The notes: generated by a model not told the origin, from the sequence alone. Counted from the first letter of the stretch, positions 1 to 12,644 are shown. The stretch: DNA of 64,000 nt from Agrostemma githago (GCA_958450325.1 OY288250.1:54016898-54080897); one strand, 5' to 3'. Numbers and translations are program-made.

Positions 1-197
1 GAACGTTGTCGTGGATGTGATTCAAAGATAGGGCACTGAACCTTAAGAGTAGGGTACTGCATAAGACAGGACGGAAAAGGGTTTAGGGTTGGATTAGGGG
101 GACCCGCTACGCGACTCCGCCTAATCCAACCCTAAACCCTTTTCCTTATTCAAGGTCACTAAACCCGCAAGAAACTGAACCCTAAGAGGGTATTGGT

Positions 198-360
198 GAA
201 TGCTGTCGTGGATGTGATTTAAAGATGGCGCACTGAACCTTAAGAGTAGGGTACTGCATAAGACGGGACGGAAAAGGGTTTAGGGTTGGATTAGGCGGAC
301 CCGCGACCTTATTCAAGATCACTAAACCCGTAAGAAACCGAACCCTAAGAGGGTATTGGT
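198..360 (+). repeat. Short monomer S1 (163 bp)
   Basis: The right arm and triloop are missing: after GGACCCGC the sequence goes straight to GACCTTATTCAAGATCAC. Private marks are GAATGCTG, GATTTAAAGATGGCGC and CCCGTAAG. It is followed by a GAACGTTG/GATAGGG full monomer. Confidence 0.95.
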
Positions 361-950
361 GAACGTTGTCGTGGATGTGATTCAAAGATAGGGCACTGAA
401 TCTTAAGAGTAGGGTACTGCATAAGACGGGACGGAAAAGGGTTTAGGGTTGGATTAGGGGGACCCGCTACGCGGCTCCGCCTAATCCAACCCTAAACCCT
501 TTTCCTTATTCAAGGTCACTAAACCCGCAAGAAACTGAACCCTAAGAGGGTATTGGTGAACCCTGTCGTGGATGTGATTCAAAGATGGCGCACTGAACCT
601 TAAGAGTAGGGTACTGCATAAGACGGGACGGAAAAGGGTTTAGGGTTGGATTAAGCGTACCCGCTACGCGGCTCCGCCTAATCCAACCCTAAACCCTTTT
701 CCTTATTCAAGGTCACTAAACCCGCAAGAAACTGAACCCTAAGAGGGTATTGGTGAACCCTGTCGTGGATGTGATTCAAAGATGGTCTCTGAACCTAAAG
801 AGTAGGGTACTGCATAAGACGGGACGGAAAAGGGTTTAGGGTTGGATTAGGCGGACCCGCTACGCGGCTCCACATAATCCAACCCTAAACCCTTTTCCTT
901 ATTCAAGGTCACTAAACCCGCAACAAACTGAACCCTAAGAGGGTATTGGT

Positions 951-1113
951 GAACCCTGTCGTGGATGTGATTCAAAGATGGGGCACTGAACCTTAAGAGT
1001 AGGGTACTGCATAAGACGGGACGGAAAAGGCTTTAGGGTTGGATTAGGCGGACCCGCGACCTTATTCAAGATCACTAAACCCGCAAGAAACCGAACCCTA
1101 AGAGGGTATTGGT
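951..1113 (+). repeat. Short monomer S2
   Basis: This copy has the GAACCCTG and GATGGGGC type of left part. AAAAGGCTTTAGG replaces AAAAGGGTTTAGG, which would spoil the telomere-like string. Confidence 0.95.
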
Positions 1114-1900
1114 GAACGTTGTCGTGGATGTGATTCAAAGATAGGGCACTGAACCTTAAGAGTAGGGTACTGCATAAGACGGGACGGAAAAGGGTTTAGG
1201 GTTGGATTAGGGGGACCCGCTACGCGACTCCGCCTAATCCAACCCTAAACCCTTTTCCTTATTCAAGGTCACTAAACCCGCAAGAAACTGAACCCTAAGA
1301 GGGTATTGGTAACCCTGTCGTGGATGTGATTCAAAGATGGGGCACTGAACCTTAAGAGTAGGGTACTGCATAAGACGAGACGGAAAAGGGTTTAGGGTTG
1401 GATTAGGCGCACCCGCTTCGCGGCTCCGCCTAATCCAACCCTAAACGCTTTTCCTTATTCAAGGTCACTAAACCCGCAAGAAACTGAACCCTAAGAGGGT
1501 ACTGGTGAACCCTGTCGTGGATGTGATTCAAAGATGGGGCTTTGAACGTAAAGAGTACGGTACTGCATAAGACGGGACGGAAAAGGGTTTAGGGTTGGAT
1601 TAGGCATACCCGCTACGCGGCTCCGCCTAATCCAACCCTAAACCCTTTTCCTTATTCAAGGTCACTAAACCCGCAAGAAACTGAACCCTAAGAGGGTATT
1701 GGTGAACCCTGTCGTGGATGTGATTCAAAGATGGGGCACTGAACCTTAAGAGTAGGGTACTGCATAAGACGGGACGGAAAAGGGTTTAGGGTTGGATTAG
1801 GCGTACCCGCTACGCGGCTCCACCTAATCCAACCCTAAACCCTTTTCCTTATTCAAGGTCACTAAACCCGCATGAAACTGAACCCTAAGAGGGTATTGGT

Positions 1901-2063
1901 GAATGCTGTCGTGGATGTGATTTAAAGATGGCGCACTGAACCTTAAGAGTAGGGTACTGCATAAGACGGGACGGAAAAGGGTTTAGGGTTGGATTAGGCG
2001 GACCCGCGAACTTATTCAAGATCACTAAACCCGTAAGAAACCGAACCCTAAGAGGGTATTGGT
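1901..2063 (+). repeat. Short monomer S3
   Basis: It shares GAATGCTG and CCCGTAAG with S1 and S6. The junction reads CGCGAACTTATTC instead of CGCGACCTTATTC. Confidence 0.95.
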
Positions 2064-2457
2064 GAACGTTGTCGTGGATGTGATTCAAAGATAGGGCACT
2101 GAATCTTAAGAGTAGGGTACTGCATAAGACGGGACGGAAAAGGGTTTAGGGTTGGATTAGGGGGACCCGCTACGCGACTCCGCCTAATCCAACCCTAAAC
2201 CCTTTTCCTTATTCAAGGTCACTAAACCCGCAAGAAACTGAACCCTAAGAGGGTATTGGTGAACCCTGTCGTGGATGTGATTCAAAGATGGGGCACTGAA
2301 CCTTAAGAGTAGGGTACTGCATAAGACGAGACGGAAAAGGGTTTAGGGTTGGATTAGGCGCACCCGCTTCGCGGCTCCGCCTAATCCAACCCTAAACCCT
2401 TTTCCTTATTCAAGGTCACTAAACCCGCAACAAACTGAACCCTAAGAGGGTATTGGT

Positions 2458-2620
2458 GAACCCTGTCGTGGATGTGATTCAAAGATGGGGCACTGAACCT
2501 TAAGAGTAGGGTACTGCATAAGACGGGACGGAAAAGGGTTTAGGGTTGGATTAGGCGGACCCGCGACCTTATTCAAGATCACTAAACCCGCAAGAAACCG
2601 AACCCTAAGAGGGTATTGGT
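2458..2620 (+). repeat. Short monomer S4, first of three in 360-bp dimers
   Basis: Short monomers at 2458, 2818 and 3178 alternate with single 197-bp monomers, giving a strict 360-bp dimer period. This is the densest run of short forms in the window. Confidence 0.95.
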
Positions 2621-2817
2621 GAACGTTGTCGTGGATGTGATTCAAAGATAGGGCACTGAACCTTAAGAGTAGGGTACTGCATAAGACGGGACGGAAAAGG
2701 GTTTAGGGTTGGATTAGGGGGACCCGCTACGCGACTCCGCCTAATCCAACCCTAAACCCTTTTCCTTATTCAAGGTCACTAAACCCGCAAGAAACTGAAC
2801 CCTAAGAGGGTATTGGT

Positions 2818-2980
2818 GAATGCTGTCGTGGATGTGATTTAAAGATGGCGCACTGAACCTTAAGAGTAGGGTACTGCATAAGACGGGACGGAAAAGGGTT
2901 TAGGGTTGGATTAGGCGGACCCGCGACCTTATTCAAGATCACTAAACCCGCAAGAAACCGAACCCTAAGAGGGTATTGGT
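2818..2980 (+). repeat. Short monomer S5
   Basis: It has GAATGCTG but CCCGCAAG. It is the one short monomer whose right neighbour has GAATCAAAGATGGGGC instead of the usual GATAGGG, which suggests an exchange just downstream. Confidence 0.95.
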
Positions 2981-3177
2981 GAACGTTGTCGTGGATGTGA
3001 ATCAAAGATGGGGCACTGAACCTTAAGAGTAGGGTACTGCATAAGACGGGACGGAAAAGGGTTTAGGGTTGGATTAGGCGTACCCGCTACGCGGCTCCAC
3101 CTAATCCAACCCTAAACCCTTTTCCTTATTCAAGGTCACTAAACCCGCATGAAACTGAACCCTAAGAGGGTATTGGT

Positions 3178-3340
3178 GAATGCTGTCGTGGATGTGATTT
3201 AAAGATGGCGCACTGAACCTTAAGAGTAGGGTACTGCATAAGACGGGACGGAAAAGGGTTTAGGGTTGGATTAGGCGGACCCGCGACCTTATTCAAGATC
3301 ACTAAACCCGTAAGAAACCGAACCCTAAGAGGGTATTGGT
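3178..3340 (+). repeat. Short monomer S6
   Basis: This is a copy of S3 displaced by 1277 bp, together with its upstream GCTCCACC and CGCATGAAAC marks. The following monomer reads GATAGGGTACTGAATC. Confidence 0.95.
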
Positions 3341-4128
3341 GAACGTTGTCGTGGATGTGATTCAAAGATAGGGTACTGAATCTTAAGAGTAGGGTACTGC
3401 ATAAGACGGGACGGAAAAGGGTTTAGGGTTGGATTAGGGGGACCCGCTACGCGACTCCGCCTAATCCAACCCTAAACCCTTTTCCTTATTCAAGGTCACT
3501 AAACCCGCAAGAAACTGAACCCTAAGAGGGTATTGGTGAACCCTGTCGTGGATGTGATTCAAAGATGGGGCACTGAACCTTAAGAGTAGGGTACTGCATA
3601 AGACGAGACGGAAAAGGGTTTAGGGTTGGATTAGGCGCACCCGCTTCGCGGCTCCGCCTAATCCAACCCTAAACCCTTTTCCTTATTCAAGGTCACTAAA
3701 CCCGCAAGAAACTGAACCCTAAGAGGGTACTGGTGAACCCTGTCGTGGATGTGATTCAAAGATGGGGCTTTGAACCTAAAGAGTACGGTACTGCATAAGA
3801 CGGGACGGAAAAGGGTTTAGGGTTGGATTAGGCGCACCCGCTACGCGGCTCCGCCTAATCCAACCCTAAACCCTTTTCCTTATTCAAGGTCACTAAACCC
3901 GCAAGAAACTGAACCCTAAGAGGGTATTGGTGAACCCTGTCGTGGATGTGATTCAAAGATGGGGCACTGAACCTTAAGAGTAGGGTACTGCATACGACGG
4001 GACAGAAAAGGGTTTAGGGTTGGATTAGGCGTACCCGCTACGCGGCTCCGCCTAATCCAACCCTAAACCCTTTTCCTTATTCAAGGTCACTAAACCCGCA
4101 AGAAACTGAACCCTAAGAGGGTATTGGT

Positions 4129-4291
4129 GAACGCTGTCGTGGATGTGATTTAAAGATGGCGCACTGAACCTTAAGAGTAGGGTACTGCATAAGACGGGAC
4201 GGAAAAGGGTTTATGGTTGGATTAGGCGGACCCGCGACCTTATTCAAGATCACTAAACCCGTATGAAACCGAACCCTAAGAAGGTATTGGT
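4129..4291 (+). repeat. Short monomer S7
   Basis: Private marks are GTTTATGGTTGG in the left arm, CCCGTATGAAACC, and AAGAAGGTATTGG. Confidence 0.95.
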
Positions 4292-5670
4292 GAACGTTGT
4301 CGTGGATGTGATTCAAAGATAGGGCACTGAACCTTAAGAGTAGGGTACTGCATAAGACGGGATGGAAAAGGGTTTAGGGTTGGATTAGGGGGACCCGCTA
4401 TGCGACTCCGCCTAATCCAACCCTAAACCCTTTTCCTTATTCAAGGTCATTAAACCCGCAAGAAACTGAACCCTAAGAGGGTATTGGTGAACCCTGTCGT
4501 GGATTTGATTCAAAGATGGGGCACTGAACCTTAAGAGTAGGGTACTGCATAAGACGAGACGGAAAAGGGTTTAGGGTTGGATTAGGCGCACCCGCTTCGC
4601 GGCTCCGTCTAATCCAACCCTAAACCCTTTTCCTTATTTAAGGTCACTAAACCCGCAAGAAACTGAACCCTAAGAGGGTACTGGTGAACCCTGTCGTGGA
4701 TGTGATTCAAAGATGGGGCTTTGAACCTAAAGAGTACGGTACTGCATAAGACGGGACGGAAAAGGGTTTAGGGTTGGATTAGGCGTACCCGCTACGCGGC
4801 TCCGCCTAATCCAACCCTAAACCCTTTTCCTTATTCAAGGTCACTAAATCCGCAAGAAACTGAACCCTAAGAGGGTACTGGTGAACGCTGTCGTGGTTGT
4901 GATTCAAAGATGGCGTACTGAACCACAAGAGTAGGGTACTGCATAAGACGGGACGGAAAAGGGTTTAGGGTTGGATTAGGCGGACCCGCTACGCGGCTCC
5001 GCATAATCCAACCCTAAACCCTTTTCCTTATTCAAGGTCACTAAACCCGCAAGAAACTGAACCCTAAGACGGTATTGGTGAACCCTGTCGTGGATGTGAT
5101 TCAAAGATGGGGCACTGAACCTTAAGAGTAGGGTACTGCATAAGACGAGACGGAAAAGGGTTTAGGGTTGGATTAGGCGCACCCGCTTCGCGGCTCCGCC
5201 TAATCCAACCCTAAACCCTTTTCCTTATTCAAGGTCACTAAACCCGCAAGAAACTGAACCCTAAGAGGGTACTGGTGAACCCTGTCGTGGATGTGATTCA
5301 AAGATGGGGCTTTGAACCTAAAGAGTACGGTACTGCATAAGACGGGACGGAAAAGGGTTTAGGGTTGGATTAGGCGCACCCGCTACGCGGCTCCGCCTAA
5401 TCCAACCCTAAACCCTTTTCCTTATTCAAGGTCACTAAACCCGCAAGAAACTGAACCCTAAGAGGGTATTGGTGAACCCTGTCGTGGATGTGATTCAAAG
5501 ATGGGGCACTGAACCTTAAGAGTAGGGTACTGCATACGACGGGACAGAAAAGGGTTTAGGGTTGGATTAGGCGTACCCGCTACGCGGCTCCGCCTAATCC
5601 AACCCTAAACCCTTTTCCTTATTCAAGGTCACTAAACCCGCAAGAAACTGAACCCTAAGAGGGTATTGGT

Positions 5671-5833
5671 GAACGCTGTCGTGGATGTGATTTAAAGATG
5701 GCGCACTGAACCTTAAGAGTAGGGTACTGCATAAGACGGGACGGAAAAGGGTTTATGGTTGGATTAGGCGGACCCGCGACCTTATTCAAGATCACTAAAC
5801 CCGTATGAAACCGAACCCTAAGAAGGTATTGGT
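5671..5833 (+). repeat. Short monomer S8, duplicate of S7
   Basis: It carries all private marks of S7 exactly 1542 bp downstream, and so belongs to that duplicated block. Confidence 0.95.
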
Positions 5834-6621
5834 GAACGTTGTCGTGGATGTGATTCAAAGATAGGGCACTGAACCTTAAGAGTAGGGTACTGCATAAGAC
5901 GGGATGGAAAAGGGTTTAGGGTTGGATTAGGGGGACCCGCTATGCGACTCCGCCTAATCCAACCCTAAACCCTTTTCCTTATTCAAGGTCATTAAACCCG
6001 CAAGAAACTGAACCCTAAGAGGGTATTTGTGAACCCTGTCGTGGATTTGATTCAAAGATGGGGCACTGAACCTTAAGAGTAGGGTACTGCATAAGACGAG
6101 ACGGAAAAGGGTTTAGGGTTGGATTAGGCGCACCCGCTTCGCGGCTCCGTCTAATCCAACCCTAAACCCTTTTCCTTATTTAAGGTCACTAAACCCGCAA
6201 GAAACTGAACCCTAAGAGGGTACTGGTGAACCCTGTCGTGGATGTGATTCAAAGATGGGGCTTTGAACCTAAAGAGTACGGTACTGCATAAGACGGGACG
6301 GAAAAGGGTTTAGGGTTGGATTAGGCGTACCCGCTACGCGGCTCCGCCTAATCCAACCCTAAACCCTTTTCCTTATTCAAGGTCACTAAATCCGCAAGAA
6401 ACTGAACCCTAAGAGGGTATTGGTGAACCCTGTCGTGGATGTGATTTAAAGATGGCGCACTGAACCTTAAGAGTAGGGTACTGCATAAGACGGGACGGAA
6501 AAGGGTTTAGGGTTGGATTAGGCGGACCCGCTACGCAGCTCCGCATAATCCAACCCTAAACCCTTTTCCTTATTCAAGGTCACTAAACCCGCAACAAACT
6601 GAACCCTAAGAGGGTATTGGT

Positions 6622-6784
6622 GAACCCTGTCGTGGATGTGATTCAAAGATGGGGCACTGAACCTTAAGAGTAGGGTACTGCATAAGACGGGACGGAAAAG
6701 GGTTTAGGGTTGGAATAGGCGTACCCGCGACCTTATTCAAGATCACTAAACCCGCAAGAAACTGAACACTAAGAGGGTATTGGT
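6622..6784 (+). repeat. Short monomer S9 (diverged)
   Basis: Unusual marks are GGAATAGGCGTACCCGCGACC at the junction side and GAAACTGAACACTAAG in place of GAAACCGAACCCTAAG. Its right neighbour has GAACGCTG and GATAGGGTAC. Confidence 0.93.
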
Positions 6785-7838
6785 GAACGCTGTCGTGGAT
6801 GTGATTCAAAGATAGGGTACTGAACCTTAAGAGTAGGGTATTGCATAAGACGGGACGGAAAAGGGTATAGGGTTGGATTAGGCGGACCCGCTACGCTGCT
6901 CCGCCTAATCCAACCCTAAACCCTTTTCCTTATTCAAGGTCACTAAACCCGCAAGAAACTGAACCCTAAGAGGGTATTGGTGAACCCTGTCGTGGATGTG
7001 ATTTAAAGATGGGGCACTGAACCTTAAGAGTAGGGTACTGCATAAGACGGGACGGTAAAGGGTTTAGGGTTGGATTAGGCGGACCCGCTTCGCGCTCCGC
7101 CTAATCCAACCCTAAACCCTTTTCCTTATTCAAGGTCACTAAACCCGCAAGAAACTGTACCCTAAGAGGGTATTGGTGAACCCTGTCGTGGATGTGATTC
7201 AAAGATGGGGCACTGAACCTTAAGACTAGGATATTGCATAAGACGGGACGGAAAAGGGTTTAGGGTTGGATTAGGCGTACCCGCTACGCGGCTCCGCCTA
7301 ATCCAACCCTAAACCCTTTTCCTTATTCAAGGTCACTAAACCCGCAAGAAACTGAACCCTAAGAGGGTATTGGTGAACGCTGTCGTGGATGTGTTTTAAA
7401 GATGGCGCACTGAACCTTAAGAGTAGGGTACTGCATAAGACGGGACGGAAAAGGGTTTAGGGTTGGATTAGGCGGACTCGCCGCGGCTCCGCCTAATCCA
7501 ACCCTAAACCCTTTTCCTTATTCAAGGTCACTAAACCCGCAAGAAACTGAACCCTAAGAGTGTATTGGTGAACGCTGTCGTGGATGTGATTTAAAGATGG
7601 CGCACTGAACCTTAAGAGTAGGGTACTGCATAAGACGGGACGAAAAAGGGTTTACGGTTGGATTAGGCGTACCCGCTACGCGGCTCCGCCTAATCCAACC
7701 CTAAACCCTTTTCCTTATTCAAGGTCACTAAACCCGCAAGAAACTGAACCCTAAGAGGGTATTGGTGAACCCTGTCGTGCATGTGAATCAAAGATGGGGC
7801 ACTGAACCTTAAGAGTAGGGTACTGCATAAGACGGGAC

Positions 7839-7911
7839 GGAAAAGGGTTTAGGGTTGGATTAGGCGGACCCGCTACGCGGCTCCGCCTAATCCAACCCTA
7901 AACCCTTTTCC
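7839..7911. repeat. Representative perfect inverted repeat of the monomer (73 bp)
   Basis: The left arm (7839-7868) and right arm (7882-7911) are exact 30-bp reverse complements. Between them are a single C-C mismatch and an inner hairpin, CCGC-TAC-GCGG. Each arm holds AGGGTTTAGGGTT or its complement, a 13-nt perfect match to the TTTAGGG telomere register. About 300 more or less perfect copies occur, one in every full-length monomer. The element could extrude as a cruciform in DNA or fold as a long hairpin if transcribed from either strand. Function is unknown. A mobile-element origin (foldback or MITE) is possible, but no target-site duplication can be shown because no empty monomer is present. 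Confidence 0.95.
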
Positions 7912-9531
7912 TTATTCAAGGTTACTAAACCCGCAAGAAACTGAACCCTAAGAGGGTATTGGTGACCCCTGTCGTGGATGTGATTCAAAGATGGGGCTCT
8001 TAACCTAAAGAGTAGGGTACTGCACAAGACGGGACGGAAAAGGGTTTACGGTTGGATTAGGCGTACCCGCTACGCGGCTCCGCCTAATCCAACCCTAAAC
8101 CCTTTTCCTTGTTCAAGGTCACTAAACCCGCAACAAACTGAACCCTAAGAGGGTATTGGTGAATCATGTCGTTGATGTGATTCAAAAATGAGGCAATGAA
8201 CCTTAAGAGTAGGGTACTGCATAAGACGGGACGGAAAAGGGTTTAGGGTTGGATTAGGCGGACCCCCTACGCGGCTCCGCCTAATCCAACCCTAAACCCT
8301 TTTCCTTATTCAAGGTCACTAAACCCGCAAGAAACTGAACCCTAAGAGGGTATTGGTGAACCCTGTCGTGGATGTGATTTAAAGATGGGGCACTGAACCT
8401 TAAGAGTAGGGTACTGCATAAGACGGGACGGTAAAGGGTTTAGGGTTGGATTAGGCGGACCCGCTTCGCGCTCCGCCTAATCCAACCCTAAACCCTTTTC
8501 CTTATTCAAGGTCACTAAACCCGCAAGAAACTGTACCCTAAGAGGGTATTGGTGAACCCTGTCGTGGATGTGATACAAAGATGGGGCACTGAACCTTAAG
8601 AGTAGGATACTGCATAAGACGGGACGGAAAAGGGTTTAGGGTTGGATTAGGCGTACCCGCTACGCGGCTCCGCCTAATCCAACCCTAAACCCTTTTCCTT
8701 ATTCAAGGTCACTAAACCCGCAAGAAACTGAACCCTAAGAGGGTATTGGTGAACGCTGTCGTGGATGTGATTTAAAGATGGCGCACTGAACCTTAAGAGT
8801 AGGGTACTGCATAAGACGGGACGGAAAAGGGTTTAGGGTTGGATTAGGCGGACTCGCCGCGGCTCCGCCTAATCCAACCCTAAACCCTTTTCCTTATTCA
8901 AGGTTACTAAACCCGCAAGAAACTGAACACTAAGAGGGTATTGGTGACCCCTGTCGTGGATATGATTCAAAGATGGGGCTCTTAACCTAAAGAGTAGGGT
9001 ACTGCATAAGACGGGACGGAAAAGGGTTTACGGTTGGATTAGGCGTACCCGCTACGCGGCTCCGCCTAATCCAACCCTAAACCCTTTTCCTTGTTCAAGG
9101 TCACTAAACCCGCAACAAACTGAACCCTAAGAGGGTATTGGTGAATCCTGTCGTTGATGTGATTCAAAAATGAGGCAATGAACCTTAAGAGTAGGGTACT
9201 GCATAAGACGGGACGGAAAAGGGTTTAGGGTTAGATTAGGCGGACCCGCTACGCGGCTCCGCCTAACCCAACCCTAAACCCTTTTCCTTATTCAAGGTCA
9301 CTAAACCCGCAAGAATCTGTACCCTAAGAGGGTATTGGTGAACCCTGTCGTGGATGTGATTCAAAGATGGGGCACTGAACCTTAAGAGTAGGGTACTGCA
9401 TAAGACGGGACGGAAAAGGGTTTAGGGTTGGATTAGGCGGACCCGCTACGCGGCTCCGCATAATCCTAAACCCTTTTCCTTATTCAAGGTCACTAAACCC
9501 GCAACAAACTGAACCCTAAGAGGGTATTGGT

Positions 9532-9694
9532 GAACCCTGTCGTGGATGTTATTCAAAGATGGGGCACTGAACCTTAAGAGTAGGGTACTGCATAAGACGG
9601 GACAGAAAAGGGTTTAGGGTTGGATTAGGCGGACCCGCGACCTTATTCAAGATCACTAAACCCGCAAGAAACTGAACCCTAAGAGGGTATTGGT
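9532..9694 (+). repeat. Short monomer S10 (isolated)
   Basis: It is the only short form between 6785 and 12644. It has GGATGTTATTC, GACAGAAAAGG and GAAACTGAACCC. The T in GTTATTC puts a stop into the antisense frame that is open in most other short copies. Confidence 0.93.
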
Positions 9695-12644
9695 GAACGC
9701 TGTCGTGGATGTGATTCAAAGATAGGGCACTGAACCTTAAGAGTAGGGTACTGCATAAGACGGGACGGAAAAGGGTTTAGGGTTGGATTAGGCGGACCCG
9801 CTAAGCGGCTCCGCCTAATCCAACCCTAAACCCTTTTCTTTATTCAAGGTCACTAAACCCGCAAGAAACTGAACCCTAAGAGGGTATTTTGTGAACCCTG
9901 TTGTGGATGTGATTCAAAGATGGGTCACCGAACCTTAAGAGTAGGGTACTGCATAAGACGGAACGGAAAAGGGTTTAGGGCTGTATTAGGCGTACACGCT
10001 ACGCGGCTCCGCCTAATCCAACCGTAAACCCTTTCCTTATTCAAGGTCACAAAACCCGCAAGAAACTGAACCCTAAGAGGGTATTGGTGAACCCTGTCGT
10101 GGATGTGAATCAAAGATGGGGCACTGAACCTTAAGAGTAGGGTACTGCATAAGACGGGACGGAAAAGGGTTTAGGGTTGGATTAGGCGGACCCGCTACGC
10201 GGCTCCGCCTAATCCAACCCTAAACCCTTTTCCTTATTCAAGGTTACTAAACCCGCAAGAAACTGAACCCTAAGAGGGTATTGGTGACCCCTGTCGTGGA
10301 TGTGATTCAAAGATGGGGCTCTTAACCTAAAGAGTAGGGTACTGCACAAGACGGGACGGAAAAGGGTTTACGGTTGGATTAGGCGTACCCGCTACGCGGC
10401 TCCGCCTAATCCAACCCTAAACCCTTTTCCTTGTTCAAGGTCACTAAACCCGCAACAAACTGAACCCTAAGAGGGTATTGGTGAATCCTATGGTTGATGT
10501 GATTCAAAAATGAGGCAATGAACCTTAAGAGTAGGGTACTGCATAAGACGGGACGGAAAAGGGTTTAGGGTTGGATTAGGCGGACCCGCTACGCGGCTCC
10601 GCCTAATCCAACCCTAAACCCTTTTCCTTATTCAAGGTCACTAAACCCGCAAGAAACTGAACCCTAAGAGGGTATTGGTGAACCCTGTCGTGGATGTGAT
10701 TTAAAGATGGGGCACTGAACCTTAAGAGTAGGGTACTGCATAAGACGGGACGGTAAAGGGTTTAGGGTTGGATTAGGCGGACCCGCTTCGCGCTCCGCCT
10801 AATCCAACCCTAAACCCTTTTCCTTATTCAAGGTCACTAAACCCGCAAGAAACTGTACCCTAAGAGGGTATTGGTGAACCCTGTCGTGGATGTGATTCAA
10901 AGATGGGGCACTGAACCTTAAGACTAGGATATTGCATAAGACGGGACGGAAAAGGGTTTAGGGTTGGATTAGGCGTACCCGCTACGCGGCTCCGCCTAAT
11001 CCAACCCTAAACCCTTTTCCTTATTCAAGGTCACTAAACCCGCAAGAAACTGAACCCTAAGAGGGTATTGGTGAACGCTGTCGTGGATGTGTTTTAAAGA
11101 TGGCGCACTGAACCTTAAGAGTAGGGTACTGCATAAGACGGGACGGAAAAGGGTTTAGGGTTGGATTAGGCGGACTCGCCGCGGCTCCGCCTAATCCAAC
11201 CCTAAACCCTTTTCCTTATTCAAGGTCACTAAACCCGCAAGAAACTGAACCCTAAGAGTGTATTGGTGAACGCTGTCGTGGATGTGATTTAAAGATGGCG
11301 CACTGAACCTTAAGAGTAGGGTACTGCATAAGACGGGACGGAAAAGGGTTTAGGGTTGGATTAGGCGGACTCTCTACGCGGCTCCGCCTAATCCAACCCT
11401 AAACCCTTTTCCTTATTCAAGGTTACTAAACCCGCAAGAAACTGAACCCTAAGAGGGTATTGGTGACCCCTGTCGTGGATGTGATTCAAAGATGGGGCTC
11501 TTAACCTAAAGAGTAGGGTACTGCATAAGACGGGACGAAAAAGGGTTTACGGTTGGATTAGGCGTACCCGCTACGCGGCTCCGCCTAATCCAACCCTAAA
11601 CCCTTTTCCTTATTCAAGGTCAATAAACCCGCAAGAAACTGAACCCTAAGAGGGTATTGGTGAACCCTGTCGTGGATGTGATTTAAAGATGGGGCACTGA
11701 ACCTTAAGAGTAGGGTACTGCATAAGACGGGACGGAAAAGGGTTTAGGGTTGGATTAGGCGGACCCGCTTCGCGCTCCGCCTAATCCAACCCTAAACCCT
11801 TTTCCTTATTCAAGGTCACTAAACCCGCAAGAAACCGAACCCTAAGAGGGTATTGGTGAACGTTGTCGTGGATGTGATTCAAAGATAGGGCACTGAACCT
11901 TAAGAGTAGGGTACTGCATAAGACGGGACGGAAAAAGGTTTAGGGTTGGATTAGGCGGACCCGCTACGCGGCTCCGCCTAATCCAACCCTAAACCCTTTT
12001 CCTTATTCAAGGTCACTAAACCCGCAAGAAACTGAACCCTAAGAGGGTATTGGTGAACCCTGTCGTGGATGTGATTCAAAGATGGGGCACCGAACCTTAA
12101 GAGTAGGGTACTGCATAAGACGGAACGGAAAAGGGTTTAGGGCTGGATTAGGCGTACACGCTACGCGGCTCCGCCTAATCCAACCCTAATCCCTTTCCTT
12201 ATTCAAGGTCGCAAAACCCGCAAGAAACTGAACCCTAAGAGGGTATTGGTGAACCCTGTCGTGGATGTGAATCAAAGATGGGGCACTGAACCTTAAGAGT
12301 AGGGTACTGCATAAGACGGGACGGAAAAGGGTTTAGGGTTGGATTAGGCGGACCCGCTACGCGGCTCCGCCTAATCCAACCCTAAACCCTTTTCCTTATT
12401 CAAGGCCACTAAACCCGCAAGAAACTGAACCCTAAGAGGGTATTGGTGAACCCTGTCGTGGATGTGAATCAAAGATGGGGCACTGAACCTTAAGAGTAGG
12501 GTACTGCATAAGACGGGACGGAAAAGGGTTTAGGGTTGGGTTAGGCGAACCCGCTACGCGGCTCCGCATAATCCAACCCTAAAACCTTTTCCTTATTCAA
12601 GGTCACTAAACCCGCAACAAACTGAACCCTAAGAGGGTATTGGT

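Larger units (their letters stand above)
1730..3697 (+). repeat. Block repeat, offset 1277 bp
   Basis: About 690 bp from 1730 reappear from 3007. Linked marks are GCTCCACC (1817 and 3094), CGCATGAAAC, the S3/S6 short monomers, and a T-like GACGAGACGG monomer. The similarity fades near 2425/3700, where the first copy has CGCAACAAAC and the second CGCAAGAAAC. The offset equals three short plus four full monomers. Confidence 0.85.
3541..6412 (+). repeat. Tandem block duplication, offset 1542 bp
   Basis: 3541-4870 is repeated at 5083-6412. Rare linked marks in both copies are CATACGACGGGACAG, GTTTATGGTTGG (S7/S8), GGGATGGAAAAGG, GGTCATTAAACC and GTGGATTTGATT. A visible difference is GTATTTGTG near 6026 in the second copy. 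The offset is seven full and one short monomer. Confidence 0.92.
1..6621 (+). repeat. Subarray A: mixed short and full monomers with T-like and C-like types
   Basis: This stretch contains eight 163-bp short monomers plus full monomers of several kinds. One kind carries GACGAGACGG with a GCTTCGCGG loop (T-like). It is often followed by one with GGGCTTTGAACC and GAGTACGGTAC (C-like). A third has GGGGGACCC with GCGACTCC. The first monomer (1-197) has GAACGTTG and GATAGGGCAC, the signature of a monomer that follows a short one, so a short monomer probably lies just outside the window. Order is irregular, with local duplications annotated separately. Confidence 0.9.
6975..11298 (+). repeat. Interleaved block repeats, offsets 3698 and 2322 bp
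   Basis: About 6975-7600 recurs at 10673-11298. Marks are GACGGTAAAGG at 7051 and 10749, TAAGACTAGG at 7221 and 10919, GTGTTTTAAAG at 7391 and 11089, and GAGTGTATTGG. About 7785-8560 recurs at 10107-10882. Marks are TGCACAAGAC at 8021 and 10343, and the AAAATGAGGC monomer. The later segment is therefore a mosaic of two earlier ones. Confidence 0.85.
6622..12644 (+). repeat. Subarray B: most diverged monomers
   Basis: Only two short monomers occur (6622-6784 and 9532-9694). Private substitutions and small indels are most common here. Examples are a 5-bp loss in the right arm near 9465, GTATTTTGTG near 9887, CGTACACGC loops, and a 1-bp loss in the inner hairpin (GCTTCGCGCTCC) near 7090, 8465, 10790 and 11770. 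A recurring pair appears: a monomer with GACCCCTG and CTCTTAACC, followed by one with GTCGTTGATG and AAAATGAGGC. Blocks are repeated at offsets of 2322 and 3698 bp. The divergence suggests older or less homogenised sequence. Confidence 0.88.

Noticed and set aside
7839..7911. Rho-independent terminator or attenuator hairpin
   Set aside because: The stem is far too long and symmetrical, has no trailing U-run beyond the arm itself, is present in every full monomer, and has no gene upstream.
7839..7911. Recent MITE or foldback transposon insertion in the monomer
   Set aside because: No target-site duplication or empty-site monomer can be identified. The short monomer lacks only the right arm and keeps the left one, so it is a deletion product and not a pre-insertion state.
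9925..10113. Minus-strand open frame of 62 codons in a full-length monomer
   Set aside because: It is opened by local indels and substitutions in the diverged subarray B and is not shared by other full monomers. It also reads through both palindrome arms, so it is not a plausible gene.
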